Shown one piece after another: positions 24,375 to 35,300 of a DNA stretch of 64,000 nt. The notes beneath the pieces were generated by a model. That model was not told where the DNA came from. It saw nothing but the letters and a program-made list of their open reading frames with translations, and did not search any database. Made by a program: the position numbers and the translations under genes. The DNA is from Ahaetulla prasina (lineage: Eukaryota; Chordata; Lepidosauria; Squamata; Colubridae), in the NCBI RefSeq assembly GCF_028640845.1, contig NC_080540.1, positions 162,695,438 through 162,759,437 on the forward strand, given 5' to 3'. Positions within the stretch are counted from its first letter, which is position 1, and each line of letters starts with the position of its first letter.

Positions 24375-25330
24375 TGAAGCCATAGAGGGTGTTGGGCTGT
24401 CAGACAGTTCATACCAATTGTATTGGTTGCTAATACATTTCCAGATCAAAATGAAAGTAATGTGATTGGATTTTAAAAGCTTTAAACATTTGGAATTTAG
24501 ATCGCTTGAAGGATTACCTTCACTCGTTCTAACTTTCCAACACTCTAAAGTCAGTTATCTCTAGGTACGTACGTATGTATGTGCCTAGCTGTAGGAGTAA
24601 TTACATGAGCCAGAAGGAAAGCTAGAAGGATACCTATAGCAACTATTGCTTATAGACTCTGACTTGATTCCTATTAACTCCATTGCTAGACAGTTTGAAG
24701 AGGGACCCAGAGACATTTATTTACCTTAGTTTATCTTGGAAGAAGACAATGGCAAGTCACCTCTTTGCTGTTGTTAATAAAATGTATCACCCCGAATATC
24801 TGTATAATAGAGTTGGCAGTAACTGCCTGCTTTTGGCTAATCTTGATTAAGCTAAGCTAGGTTGGATCTGGATAATATTTCCGTAGGATACCACCAGGAA
24901 AGGCTAGGGTTATAAATTAGACTGGGAAACTGAAAAAAAAAAACCCCTAGAAGAAGGCATGGTAAATCATGTAAGAGTTTGCCTTCAAACATGCCATATA
25001 AATCTTTTCAATAAATAATTTAATAGAAAAACATGAGCTATTGGGCTGGAGCCAGATGGAGTATTGTATGAATGAAAAAGTGCCTCCTGTTCATGGATGT
25101 CTCCAAGAACCAGCAAGTGCATCTAACTAAAAAGGACCAGGGATCTTCACTGGTTGCCTTTGTAGCCCATTGTATCATTTCTGGAAGGAGCTTTAGTGAC
25201 TCCTTGGCAGAGTTCAAAACAACAAGGCAGAAAAATATAAGAAACCTCACCCTACCTCTTCCAAGCCAAGCAGAAATCTCCCAATCTTGATCTAACTTAT
25301 TAGTTACCAAGCTGGTGTAGATACTATTAT
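24375..25330. other. Intergenic, nothing recognised
   Basis: The 24- to 30-kDa-sized frames here are absent; only short, unrecognised frames occur (for example around 25072-25290). Confidence 0.45.
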
Positions 25331-25334
25331 ATTA

Positions 25335-25705
25335 AAATAGAATAGAATAGAATTCTTTATTGGCCAAGTGTGATTGGACACACAAGGAATTTGTCTTGGT
25401 GCATATTCTCTCAATGTACATAAAGAAAAAATAAAATATATTCGTCAAGAATCATAAGGTACAACCCTTAATGATAGTCATAGGGAAACAGTCAATATAA
25501 ATCTTAAGGATATCAGCAACAAGGTTACAGTCATAAGTGGGAGGAGATGGATGATAGGAATGATGAGAAGATTAATAGTAATGCAGACTTAGTGAATAGT
25601 TTGACAGTGTTGCGGGAATTATTTGTTTAGCAGAGTGATGGTGTTCGGGAAGAAACTGTTCTTGTGTCTAGCGTCGTTTTGAGGGTAGAAGCTGAAACAG
25701 TTAAA
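25335..25705 (-). mobile_element. Snake-type CR1-like LINE 3' end with (ATTCT)n tail
   Basis: The conserved 'ccaagtgtgattggacacac' and 'ggaatttgtcttggtgcata' block follows (AATAG)n. Further in, 'aactgttcttgtgtctag' matches the longer copy at 30727. Minus-strand sense. Confidence 0.75.
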
Positions 25706-25711
25706 ATATTG

Positions 25712-25830
25712 ATTTCCTATATTTATATGGCTGCCAATCAAGAAGGGGATTCTGAACAGCTTACAAAAGAAGAGAAAAACAATATCTAACAAAAATGTGA
25801 AACCACAATACATTAGACCAGCTAACAATC
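25712..25830 (-). mobile_element. SINE/LINE tail fragment
   Basis: 'tttatatggctgccaatc' and 'aacagcttacaa' match the tail type seen at 28165 and 32255. Weak. Confidence 0.35.
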
Positions 25831-25969
25831 ATTATGAATGAAGAAATCCTCAGTTTATATTAGTATTAATATTATATTAGCTTTGCTGTGGTATGTTTAG
25901 GCCTAGATAAAATACACTACCTCAACTCCCTGTATCTAAAATATGGAGGTGGTAAATATGGGTCTAAGG

Positions 25970-26392
25970 CAGTGATAGTGAACCCTTTCGGCATCGGGTG
26001 CCAAAAAGGTCGTGTGGAAACATCACGCGCAGACGCACGCTTGTCAAGTCCATGCTCCGGAAAAGCCAAACTTCCGGGTTCTAGCACGCATATACACCTG
26101 ACGATCAGCTGGCTGGCGCGCATGCGCACACCAGTTTTTGGCACTGCTGCACGTGCAATGGGATCGCTCTTTGGGAAAGCCGAACTTCTGGGTTCTGGGG
26201 TGCATGTGCACCCAACAATCAACTGGCTGGCATGCATCTGCACACTGGTTTTCGGCACTGCCAAAGGACAACTGATTGTCCCGCACGCATGCGCGCCAAA
26301 ACCCAGAAAACAAACAGGCAAGGCCACATGTGCGGGGCGTCATGGCTTCACATGTCACTTTGGGCATGTGTGCCATAGGTTTGCCATCACAG
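25970..26392. mobile_element. hAT-like non-autonomous element
   Basis: Inverted ends CAGTGATAGTGAACC and (reversed) CTGTGATGGCAAACC. Flanking 8-mers GTCTAAGG and ATCTAAGG. CpG-rich interior. Confidence 0.85.
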
Positions 26393-26476
26393 ATCTAAGG
26401 GAACAACCGTGAGATAGTAGATTTTGAAACTGATTTATATGCCAGCCCTGTATCATGTAATTGCTACAATAATTTT

Positions 26477-26860
26477 TATTTATTTATTTTTATTTATTTT
26501 ATCAAGCATAACAATATAAGCATGAAATAACCACACAAATTGAATACAACCAAAGGGAAAATTAAGACAGGAACGGTAGGCATGCTGGTGCTCTTATGCA
26601 TGCCCCTTACAGATCTCTTAGGAATGGGATGAGGTCAATAGTAGACAGACTTAGGTTAAAGTTTTGGGGATTTTGGGAAGAGACTACAGAGTCAGGTAGT
26701 GCATTCCAGGCATTAACAACTCTGTTACTGAAGTCATATTTTCTACAATCAAGATTGGAGCGGTTCACTTTAAGTTTAAACCTATTGTGTGCTCGTGTAT
26801 TGTTGTGGTTGAAGCTGAAGTAGTCCCAATAAGCTGGGACTGATAGAAACAAAAGTCATA
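26477..26860 (-). mobile_element. Non-LTR retrotransposon ORF2 3' end
   Basis: The minus-strand frame reads NRFKLKVNRSNLDCRKYDFS then NRVVNAWNALPDSVV, a common LINE ORF2 C-terminal motif. A TTTA-rich tail lies at its 3' side. Clade not determined. Confidence 0.65.
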
Positions 26861-27490
26861 TTGAATCATTTATACAGTGATCCTAAACATGCTTACCCCA
26901 GACTTCAGTGTACTTGGGTGATCTGATGCTAAACTGAAAAAAACTAGTATAGTACTTCTTTGTATTACAATATTTCTAAATTTCTAATATTACAGTATTT
27001 CTAACAATTGTAATTCTATATCCAAGAATTATAATTTCTAAAAATATTGTACCAGAGGTTTTTTTTTAGCCCAGTCCAGCTGTCCTGAAATTGGGACTAT
27101 GTGAAATAACTAGTTGGTAGAAAATAGGAATTCAATTCAGTGATGTAGAGTAAGAACATCAGAAGTTACAAACCAACTCTTTGTGATGATGGAAACCATA
27201 CACAGTTTTAAAGTGAATCATGTTTGTCACAAAGAAGTTCCACTTATTTTAGTAGGTCTGTAAAAAAACAACATTTAGCAGGGCAAGCCTATCTGTTATT
27301 TATTGATCTTTCTGTGGGTTTGTTTGAATATTTATTGTATTACCTGGTCATTGCAAAATTAACTGAAGATGTGCATACAACAACTTACATATTAGCTATG
27401 AATAATGAAGGAATCTTCCTATTGAGGGGAGATGTGGTACCTGGATAAATGAAATCATAGGTGAAATTTGATGACATGGGAGAAAACCTG

Positions 27491-27935
27491 AGAGCCAATT
27501 TGTTATAGAGGTTAAGCCACCAGGCTAGAAACTGGGAGACTGTGAATGCTAGTTCCACCTTAGGCAGTACCTTGATGTTGATGTTGTACCTTGATGAACA
27601 TATCTTTTCTTTTATGTACATTGAGAGCATATGCACCAAGACAAATTCCTTGTGTGTCCAATCACACTTGACCAATAAAATTCTATTCTACTCTACTCTA
27701 CTCTACTCTACTCTACTCTACTCTACTCTACTCTACTCTACTCTACTCTACTCTATTCTATTCTATTCTATTCTATTCTATTCTATTCTATTCTATTCAA
27801 AGCCAGCTGGGTGACCTTGGCCAGTCATGCTCTTGCAACCCTAGGAAACTGTATTGGCAAACCACTTCTGAAAAACCTTGCTGAGAAAATTGCAGGCAGT
27901 TGCCAGGAGTCAACACTGATTCAAAAGCACAAAAA
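27491..27935 (+). mobile_element. Sauria-type tRNA SINE split by a LINE tail
   Basis: The left half is the tRNA head ('gaggttaagccaccaggc', 'tagaaactgggagactg'). The right half resumes at 'agccagctgggtgaccttgg'. The insertion is at about 27568-27797. Confidence 0.85.
27568..27797 (+). mobile_element. Snake-type CR1-like LINE 3' end with (CTACT)n(CTATT)n tail
   Basis: Plus-strand sense: '...caagacaaattccttgtgtg', 'tccaatcacacttgaccaat', 'aaaattctattctactctac', ending in about 22 pentamers. Confidence 0.85.
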
Positions 27936-27949
27936 ACAAACTCTGGAAC

Positions 27950-28930
27950 AACAGAGAAAGCAAACTTCCTCTCCCACTGATGTCACAGCCTTTCAAATAT
28001 TTGATGATGTACACAATTTATCTTCTGTTGCTTCAGGAGGGGATTCAAACAAGTAGTCAGAAATTACAAGCAAAAAAAGATTTACCTAAAACTTAAGGTA
28101 AACAGTGAAATGGGCCAGACCAATGCACACATAGTGTAGAGTTATGCAAAGTATAGAGTCTTATATAATATTTATTTAAAAGATTTATAAGGCTACCCAT
28201 CTTAAGCAACTTTGGGCGGCTGGCAACAATGTAAAGCAGAAAATACAAATAGCTTGGATATTGTGCAGACATCCTTGCTATGGCGTTGGTAATGACTGCA
28301 GCTGTCTGCTAGGTGTGTGCTCAGTGGCAGGCCCACATATGCTGCCACATAATATACTAAATGATCCACAGGGATGGCGGAATGCAATCTTGCATTAAAG
28401 TTAGTTTTTCCTGGAAGCCAATGTTCTCTAATAGGCAGGCAGAATTTTCCTCGAGCAAGTCAGAATGTGAAGTTTAATCGGGCAAAAAGATGGGAGGGAA
28501 GGAGGGACTCCAGAGAAGTGAAATGAGGATGACTCTCTTCTGAAATGAGCGCGAAGCAATTCTCTGAAATCCATGATCAAGTAGCTTCATTGCCTTCAGC
28601 TCAGGAAAAAAGTACTTTTTAACCACCATAGGTGGAAATAAGAAATCCTATCTAAAGTCATCAAAACATTAGGAGCACCTGCTTAAGTCCCACTGGCTCT
28701 CAGTGACATTTAATCACTTGATCAAAGTTAAGCACGTGATTAAGAATGCTTTTGGGGGGAGGGAGGGGGGTGAATTTTAGCAGGTGCTTAAAGATCACTC
28801 TCTTGGTGATGAACTAGAATGGAATATAATTGGAGAAGAGGAGGAGGAGAGAACTGGGAGAGAAGAAATTGATGGGGAAGCCACTTTCTGGCATGAGAGT
28901 CAGAAGACTTACATTTCTGCTTTTCATTCC
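27950..28930. other. Intergenic; one SINE/LINE tail fragment
   Basis: At 28165-28235 there is a '-tttataaggctacccatctt...gggcggctggcaa' tail fragment (minus). Otherwise nothing recognised. Confidence 0.4.
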
Positions 28931-28935
28931 AAAGG

Positions 28936-29031
28936 TGCTATTCAAAAGGCAATTGGACTTTCAAGAAATGGCGGTGAAGCTTTTCAAGGAGGGAAAAAAA
29001 GCAAGGAAGTCCAGTTGCCTTTTGAACAGCA
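28936..29031. repeat. Imperfect inverted repeat (26-bp arms), MITE remnant
   Basis: The arms at 28936-28961 and 29006-29031 share TTCAAAAGGCAA-TGGACTT with two mismatches, around a loop of about 44 bp. Confidence 0.75.
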
Positions 29032-29351
29032 GCTTTTGGACAACCATGACTTGGATGGCTGAGAATAGACACTTTCTGTTTTTAAGATACTGTGTACAAT
29101 AGAAAGAAAAGAATCTGGAATCCAGGTAACAGAATAGCTGGAGATCTCATCCCCATTAATCCATTCCCCCTCAATGTGAAGCAAATAGAAAACCTGGCCC
29201 AACCCAAATTAGTCTCCAGTCGTTTTAATCAATGGTACCTGATCACTCCTAGCGTCCTCAGGATCTGAAGTCTACAACATCCAGAGGTCTTTAGTTTTCC
29301 TAATCCTAGTTTGGATAGACAGATAATCAGATGATGGATTGCACTAATATA

Positions 29352-29430
29352 GGTAGTCCTTGACTTGTGACCACAGTGGAGTCCAAATTTTCCATTGCTA
29401 AACAAAGGCAGTTGTTAAGTAACTAAAATA
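29352..29430 (+). mobile_element. Family-A element, left end only
   Basis: 'taggtagtccttgacttgtg', 'accacagtggagtccaaatt' and 'cagttgttaagtaac' match the start of family A. Truncated. Confidence 0.7.
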
Positions 29431-29634
29431 TATATATTGACTGTGGCAGCTCCATGAAACGTTGAGACTTTTCTTAGAGATCATTTGTTCCCACTTTTCT
29501 GATAGTTTCTAGATTTTAGGAAGAAAAAGGCTAGAGTGATTGTGACATTAGCTGCAACATCTGCCTCCCACCAAGTGCTCCCCCAGCAATCCCGAGCTAG
29601 GGCCTTGTGCCAAAGAATTTTGAATTTTAGAAAG

Positions 29635-29752
29635 CTGAATATTCTTACTGAAAATAGAATAAACTTCCACCTGAGAAGTTTATACTATCTTCAGTAAGAA
29701 TATTCAGTGTTCTTCTATTCAGCAAGATACTATCTTCAATAAGAATATTCAG
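29635..29752. repeat. Perfect 18-bp inverted repeat plus a third direct copy
   Basis: CTGAATATTCTTACTGAA at 29635-29652 is inverted at 29690-29707, and a one-mismatch direct copy follows at 29735-29752. Confidence 0.85.
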
Positions 29753-29764
29753 CGTTCTCCTATT

Positions 29765-30279
29765 TCTAGAAGAAAATAAGTGAAAATATGACTATAATAT
29801 TGGTATTCTCAGCAGCATATTATTGGAAAGGTGAATATACAGAATAAAAAGTGAACACTGTTTTAAATGGTAGTTATAGGTAAGGATTCTTCCAGCTGTG
29901 TATGTTTGGCATTTCTCATTATACTCTTGCTACCATAACCAGGGATAATGGCAATTTGTTTCAAAACATCTGGAAGGCACTTATTGGAAGAGCAATTATG
30001 AATTACAGGACTATGGTTTCATGGGCAAAATATAAACTTCCACATAGTCATGTACCAATCTGGTGTCATGATCAGAAAATTAGCATAAAATTAGAAAATC
30101 CTAGATTAAAATCTGTGCTAATTTTGAAGTTGTTAATGCGTGACCTTGAATAATATTCCCTTCCCCCTCCACTTCAACCATCTCTCTAGGTTAATTGGAG
30201 AGACTATATGCTGCTGTGGAACAATTATATGAAGAGTCTCCACAGATATTCACCAGAAAAATGTTATCTATGCAGAATG
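29765..30279. other. Intergenic, nothing recognised
   Basis: No repeat or coding signal seen. Confidence 0.45.
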
Positions 30280-30287
30280 GATTAGTT

Positions 30288-30409
30288 CAGGGGTCTCCAA
30301 ACTTGGTCCCTTTAAGACTTGTGGACTTCAACTCCCAGAGTTCCTCAGCCAGTCAACTCTGGGAGTTGAAGTCCACAAGTCTTAAAGGGACCAAAGTTGG
30401 AGACCCCTG
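30288..30409. mobile_element. Palindromic hAT-like MITE (CAGGGGTCTCCAAC family)
   Basis: Near-perfect palindrome. 8-bp duplication GATTAGTT at 30280-30287 and 30410-30417. Confidence 0.93.
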
Positions 30410-30726
30410 GATTAGTTGAAGAGTCCTGCCAAGTACTCTGCCTTCCTATATATTACTATGGGTTGATAACATTAAAGCATAGCATATCTGATTCTGCAAA
30501 TTGCAGCCATCTGTGTACAGCATGTATCTTCTAATGCTTACATGCTCCTACACAATGGCTTTTTCAAGTTCTAAAACCAGAACAAGTTGTTACTAAGAGC
30601 ACATAGGATTGTAGGATTAAGGTTAGTTGATGCAGAATAGCTCCATAATAAAGCTGATTTTGTTGGGTTCTGCAGAATATAATATGATCAATGTGGAATT
30701 GATAATGTTTCTGATGTCAATAGTAG

Positions 30727-31380
30727 AGAATAGAGAATAGAATAGAATAGAATTTTTATTGGCCAAGTGTGAATGGACACACAAGGAATTTGTCTTGGTG
30801 CATATGCTCTCAGTGTACATAAAAGAAAAGATACGTTCATCAAGGTATGACATTTACAACACAATTGATGGTCAATATATTAATATAAATCATAAGGATT
30901 GCCAGCAACAAGTTATAGTCATACAGTCATAATTGGAAAGAGATTGGTGATGGGAACTATGAGACGATTAATAGTAGTGCAGATTCAGTAAATAGTTTGA
31001 CAGTGTTGATGGAATTATTTGTTTAGCAGAGTGATGGCCTTCGGGAAAAAACTGTTCTTGTGTCTAGTTGTTCTGGTGTGCAGTGCTCTATAGCGTCGTT
31101 TTGAGGGTAGGAGTTGAAACAGTTTATGTCCAGGATGCGAGGAATCTGCAAATATTTTCATGGCCCTCTTCTTGATTCGTGCAGTATACAGGTCCTCAAT
31201 GGAAGGCAGGTTGGTAGCCATTATTTTTTTCTGCAGTTCTAATTATCCTCTGAAGTCTGTGTCTTCCTTGTTGGGTTGCAGAACCGAACCAGACAGTTAT
31301 AGAGGTGCAAATGACAGACTCAATAATTCCTCTGTAGAACTGAATCAGCAGCTCCTTCAGGAACAAGTTTTAAAGCCTGC
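30727..31380 (-). mobile_element. Snake-type CR1-like LINE 3' end, longest copy
   Basis: The minus strand encodes NLPSIEDLYTARIKKRAMK, HPGHKLFQLLPSKRRYRAL and RHKNSFFPKAITLLN, a LINE ORF2 C-terminus. The 3' UTR leads to (ATTCT)n at 30727-30750. Confidence 0.82.
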
Positions 31381-31527
31381 ATAATGATTTCCTCCCCATC
31401 TAAAGCATTTTCTGCGTTTCCACTTTATTTGTAGGGTGCTTGAAAATTAATTTTGTATTTCTTAGGTAGCATTTTTGAATTTATTGTAAACGTGTTAGGA
31501 GAAATTCAGCTGACACGCTCTCTATTA

Positions 31528-31917
31528 CAGGTAGTCTTTGACCTATGACCACAATTGAGCCCAGAATTTATGTTGCTAAGTGAGAAATGTGTTAAGTCAG
31601 TTTTGCCCCAGTTTACGACTTTTCTTGCCACAGTTGTTAAGGGAATCACTGCAGTTGTTAAACCAGTTGTTGTTAAGTGAATCTGGCTTCCCCATTGACT
31701 TTGCTTGTCAGAAGGTCGCAAAAGGGGATCACATGGGACACTCAACTGTCATAAATGTGAGTTGTCAAGCATCCAAATGTAAATCACGTGACCTGGTGAA
31801 TGATGCAATGGTCATAGGGTATAAAAAATAGTCATAAGTCACTTTTTTACATTGAAAAAGTGCCATTGAAACTTTGAATGGTCACTAAATGAACTGTTCT
31901 AAGTCAAGGACTACCTG
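31528..31917 (+). mobile_element. Family-A TA-flanked palindromic element
   Basis: Ends CAGGTAGTCTTTGACCTATG and (reversed) CAGGTAGTCCTTGACTTAGA, with TA at 31526-31527 and 31918-31919. Confidence 0.9.
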
Positions 31918-32254
31918 TAGTCTTCTCTCCATTATTTTGAAACCTCCCTGACTACTAATGCTTTCTGATTTAAAGAAATGGTTCTGGAAGGATCTTCCTT
32001 CTGTTGCAAATGAATGGAAAGGTAGAAAACCAGAAAGGCTAAAAACTGCTGGTAGAAATGATGGGACAATGAAAAATTAGGCACTACCACCAATCCTGAA
32101 TAGCAGTGACCATTTCATTATTAAATAAATGTAAGAACTTCATGCTTTGCCCTGAGAATTTAAGACAAGTTCTTCTCCTGTGAAATAACATTGAAAAATA
32201 TTTTTTCCTATCACCAACTTAAATGGGAAGCGGCCGGCAAAATTTTACTTGTTT

Positions 32255-32345
32255 GTTTACAAAATGGTAGGCCACCCATCTTACTTAAATCTACCCTAAC
32301 CCTAACCCTAACCCTAACCCTGGGCAGCTTACAATCATAAATGCA
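32255..32345 (-). mobile_element. SINE/LINE tail fragment interrupted by telomeric repeat
   Basis: 'ggccacccatcttactt' and 'gggcagcttacaatcataaa' are the two halves of a tail fragment like that at 28165. Confidence 0.45.
32291..32321. repeat. Interstitial telomeric repeat (CCCTAA)n
   Basis: Four and a half perfect CCCTAA units inside the tail fragment. Confidence 0.93.
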
Positions 32346-32349
32346 TATA

Positions 32350-35300
32350 TTTTTTCCTTATATAGCACTATTTTATATTTCTAATTCAGACAAGGTCAGC
32401 ATTCAAGTAGGACTTTACCCTTCATCACTACTGGGCATCAGCTGTTTCTGATATCAACAAATACCAGCATGCTAATCAGTTGCAAAGTTTAGTACTACAG
32501 ATCATGCACTTTAGCTGAGCATCTGTTGTACACACATGAGGTCTAATTGACCTGTGAGTATCACGCGGAGCCCATGTGTCAGCCAAACACAGGCACACAG
32601 CTGAAGCATAAACAGCCTTCAGGTTGATCCTAGGCAGAGTAAGATATAATCAAAGCCTGTGGTGATATGGAGTAAAATGTAAGTCGCCCTTTCTCAGAAG
32701 TTAGCATTCCTGTTGATTTGAAATAATCAGAATCATACCAGTTGCTTGAAATCTTATCGCCTAAGGAGGGAAATGGAACTTTATCAATGCGGCAGGGCTG
32801 TGGATTCCTTTGTGTACTGTCCCAAATCCAGTAGCTACGATCTCAAAATGCAAAGGATGGGAAGAACAGAGACACATACACAGCTCAGGATGAATGGCTG
32901 ATTCACTTTCATGCCAATTTCCTTTCACTTTTCTTTTAATGGAGTAGGCCTTTAAAAGCTCCACACCTTGGCTAGCTTTTTAAGAGGTAAGCTCTTTCAC
33001 CACCAGCCCTTAATGAATTTGTTTTGCCATCAATAAATCAGAATTAGTATGAGCGATTTCCCATTGCTTCCCCTCCCCAATCTCTCCCAGAACTTTTCCT
33101 TGCTCCCTTCAGTGCTGGAGGGACTGATGTACGGTTCTACTAAGTTGGCCAATAAACATACTGCTCTTAAGCAAGTGTTGCCCTTTATAAAGTTGCCAGC
33201 CGTAGGTTCTTTGCAAAAGGGGTAGTAGATTATAGATGATCCTGGATGTGTTAAATGCCCTTGGTTGGCTTTATCCAGCCTGGAAAATATTTACTCTCCT
33301 TGCAATTCTTTAAAAGCTGCTACCATATGAAGATAGTATTTTACCCTGGGGTGTGATACAAGAAAGCCTCAGTGCCCTTTGATTAAAAGTAACTTCAGTT
33401 GAACAGAATATGTTGATCCTTAGAAATTGGTTCATGACATTTTCTAGCCTCAGTGGAATGTGATCAATACCGTTATGTATTACCAGTTCTGCAGTTTTTC
33501 ACATTGGTGTCCACAGTACATTTTCTAAATGCCTAGGATGTCAAAGATACAGGGGCATCTGGGTGAGCTTGTCTGGATTATCTGTATGTGGAAATTACTG
33601 TCAAGATTGCTTTTACCTATGGATAGCAGGTACAATATAGTGATGGTGTGGTTTGATGTTGAGGTCCATCCCAGCTCGCTTAGTGAATTAGCTATCTCCC
33701 GGGCGGCGCAGTTACATTTAGCTTTTTTTTTTCCTGTTTAAGCATTAAGGAATGCTCTTTAGTGTGTGATTATTTGATTAGCAGATTTAGTGTGAAGGTC
33801 CTTCAGTCAAATCTCTGAATCGAGCCAGCTTTCTGAATCAAACCATTGAGTAGAATTGGATGGCTTCAAATTGATTAGATGGGCTTTTGCTTTTGATTGA
33901 GTTAAATCAACAATTCATATGGGATTTAATTTTCCAAATCAGCGATTAGAACTGGATCAGATCCTTTTTGCCCAAACCTATCATTCCTCCCACTCCTCCT
34001 CCTCCTCCTCCTCCTCCTCCTCCTCCGCTGTTTCATTGCCGACTAGGGCTAACCACTAGATAAAGAGTTCACATTTCTTAAGGAATTATGGGAATCCAGC
34101 ATGGAACTGTCCAATCCATAAATCTAAGACAAAACAATTTGGAAGCATTAAATCAATGTTGTATTATGTCCCGCTAGCAATTGTGTTGGTGAAACTGAAT
34201 ACTGTCTCTGTTTATACCGTTCACAGAAATATGTCCAGGGTAGGAGAGCACCTTCTGAAAAGGCCTTCCATGGCTCTTACTTCCCTGGATCCTTGGCCTA
34301 AATAAAAGAGGACTGGGATTGTAAAGCGTACTTGTCCCTTTGAAGACTGCCCAGGGAACTGAACTTCAGGACTGATCTCCAGTATAGGAGAAATGGGGAT
34401 GAAGATGTTGACTAGTTATTATACTAGGAAATGAAGCCGAAGTTTCCAGATCCAGTATCGGTCCACCAATTTGAAACTCATATTTCTATGCAGTGGTCAA
34501 ACATGGTCCCTTCTGTACATTTGGCTGCCAAAACCAGAGGATTTTGTGAAAGCTTGATGTCATCTTCCGCCCAATGGACAGAATCCGTAGTTGCATTTGA
34601 GCAATAAAGTGTTCAATTTCTTTCCCTCTCTCTCCTGCCTCTTCTCTCCCCCCCCCCCCCCGCCCGTTATTCCATTGTTCCTTGGGTTATGTTGTTGTTA
34701 TGGCAACAGCTAAGATAATAAACTTGTAATAAACTTGGCATCAAATTTATCACCTTGTTGGATTTGAAAAACTGTAGGCTAAACAGCAAGATCTCGGCAC
34801 CAGTCTGCACGAGCACTTTCATGGGTGGTAGGATTTGGATATGCGTTTTGGAACAACCCAGCAACTGTCTTCTGCATGTGGTAACCTAACTATGCCCTCT
34901 TCCCATTAACATCGCTGATGCCCATCTGTGGGAGGTGTGATCATCTTTGGGATTCTCTTTCTCTCTCTCTCCCTCACACGCACATACACACGAGCACACC
35001 CTGTGCATGTGGGAGGGGATATTCCTTTGGCTCCTTGCTTTAGTTGTGGAAATAACTAAGGTTGGTGCTATGTGCAGAGTATGCAGAACTCCATCAGCAA
35101 GCAATTCATTCATTCATTCACTCACATTGACTTGCCTCAACCTCATCAAGCCCACCGCTGGAAAAGAATACACTCTGGGCTGAATGGTTTGGGGGGCCGG
35201 CTCGTGAAATTCATTCTCTTGAATGAGAATGATTGCTCTGAAGTGCTTATGTGACAGAATAAGTTTTCAATGTACCGTGGGTGTGAAAACTCCTCTGCAT

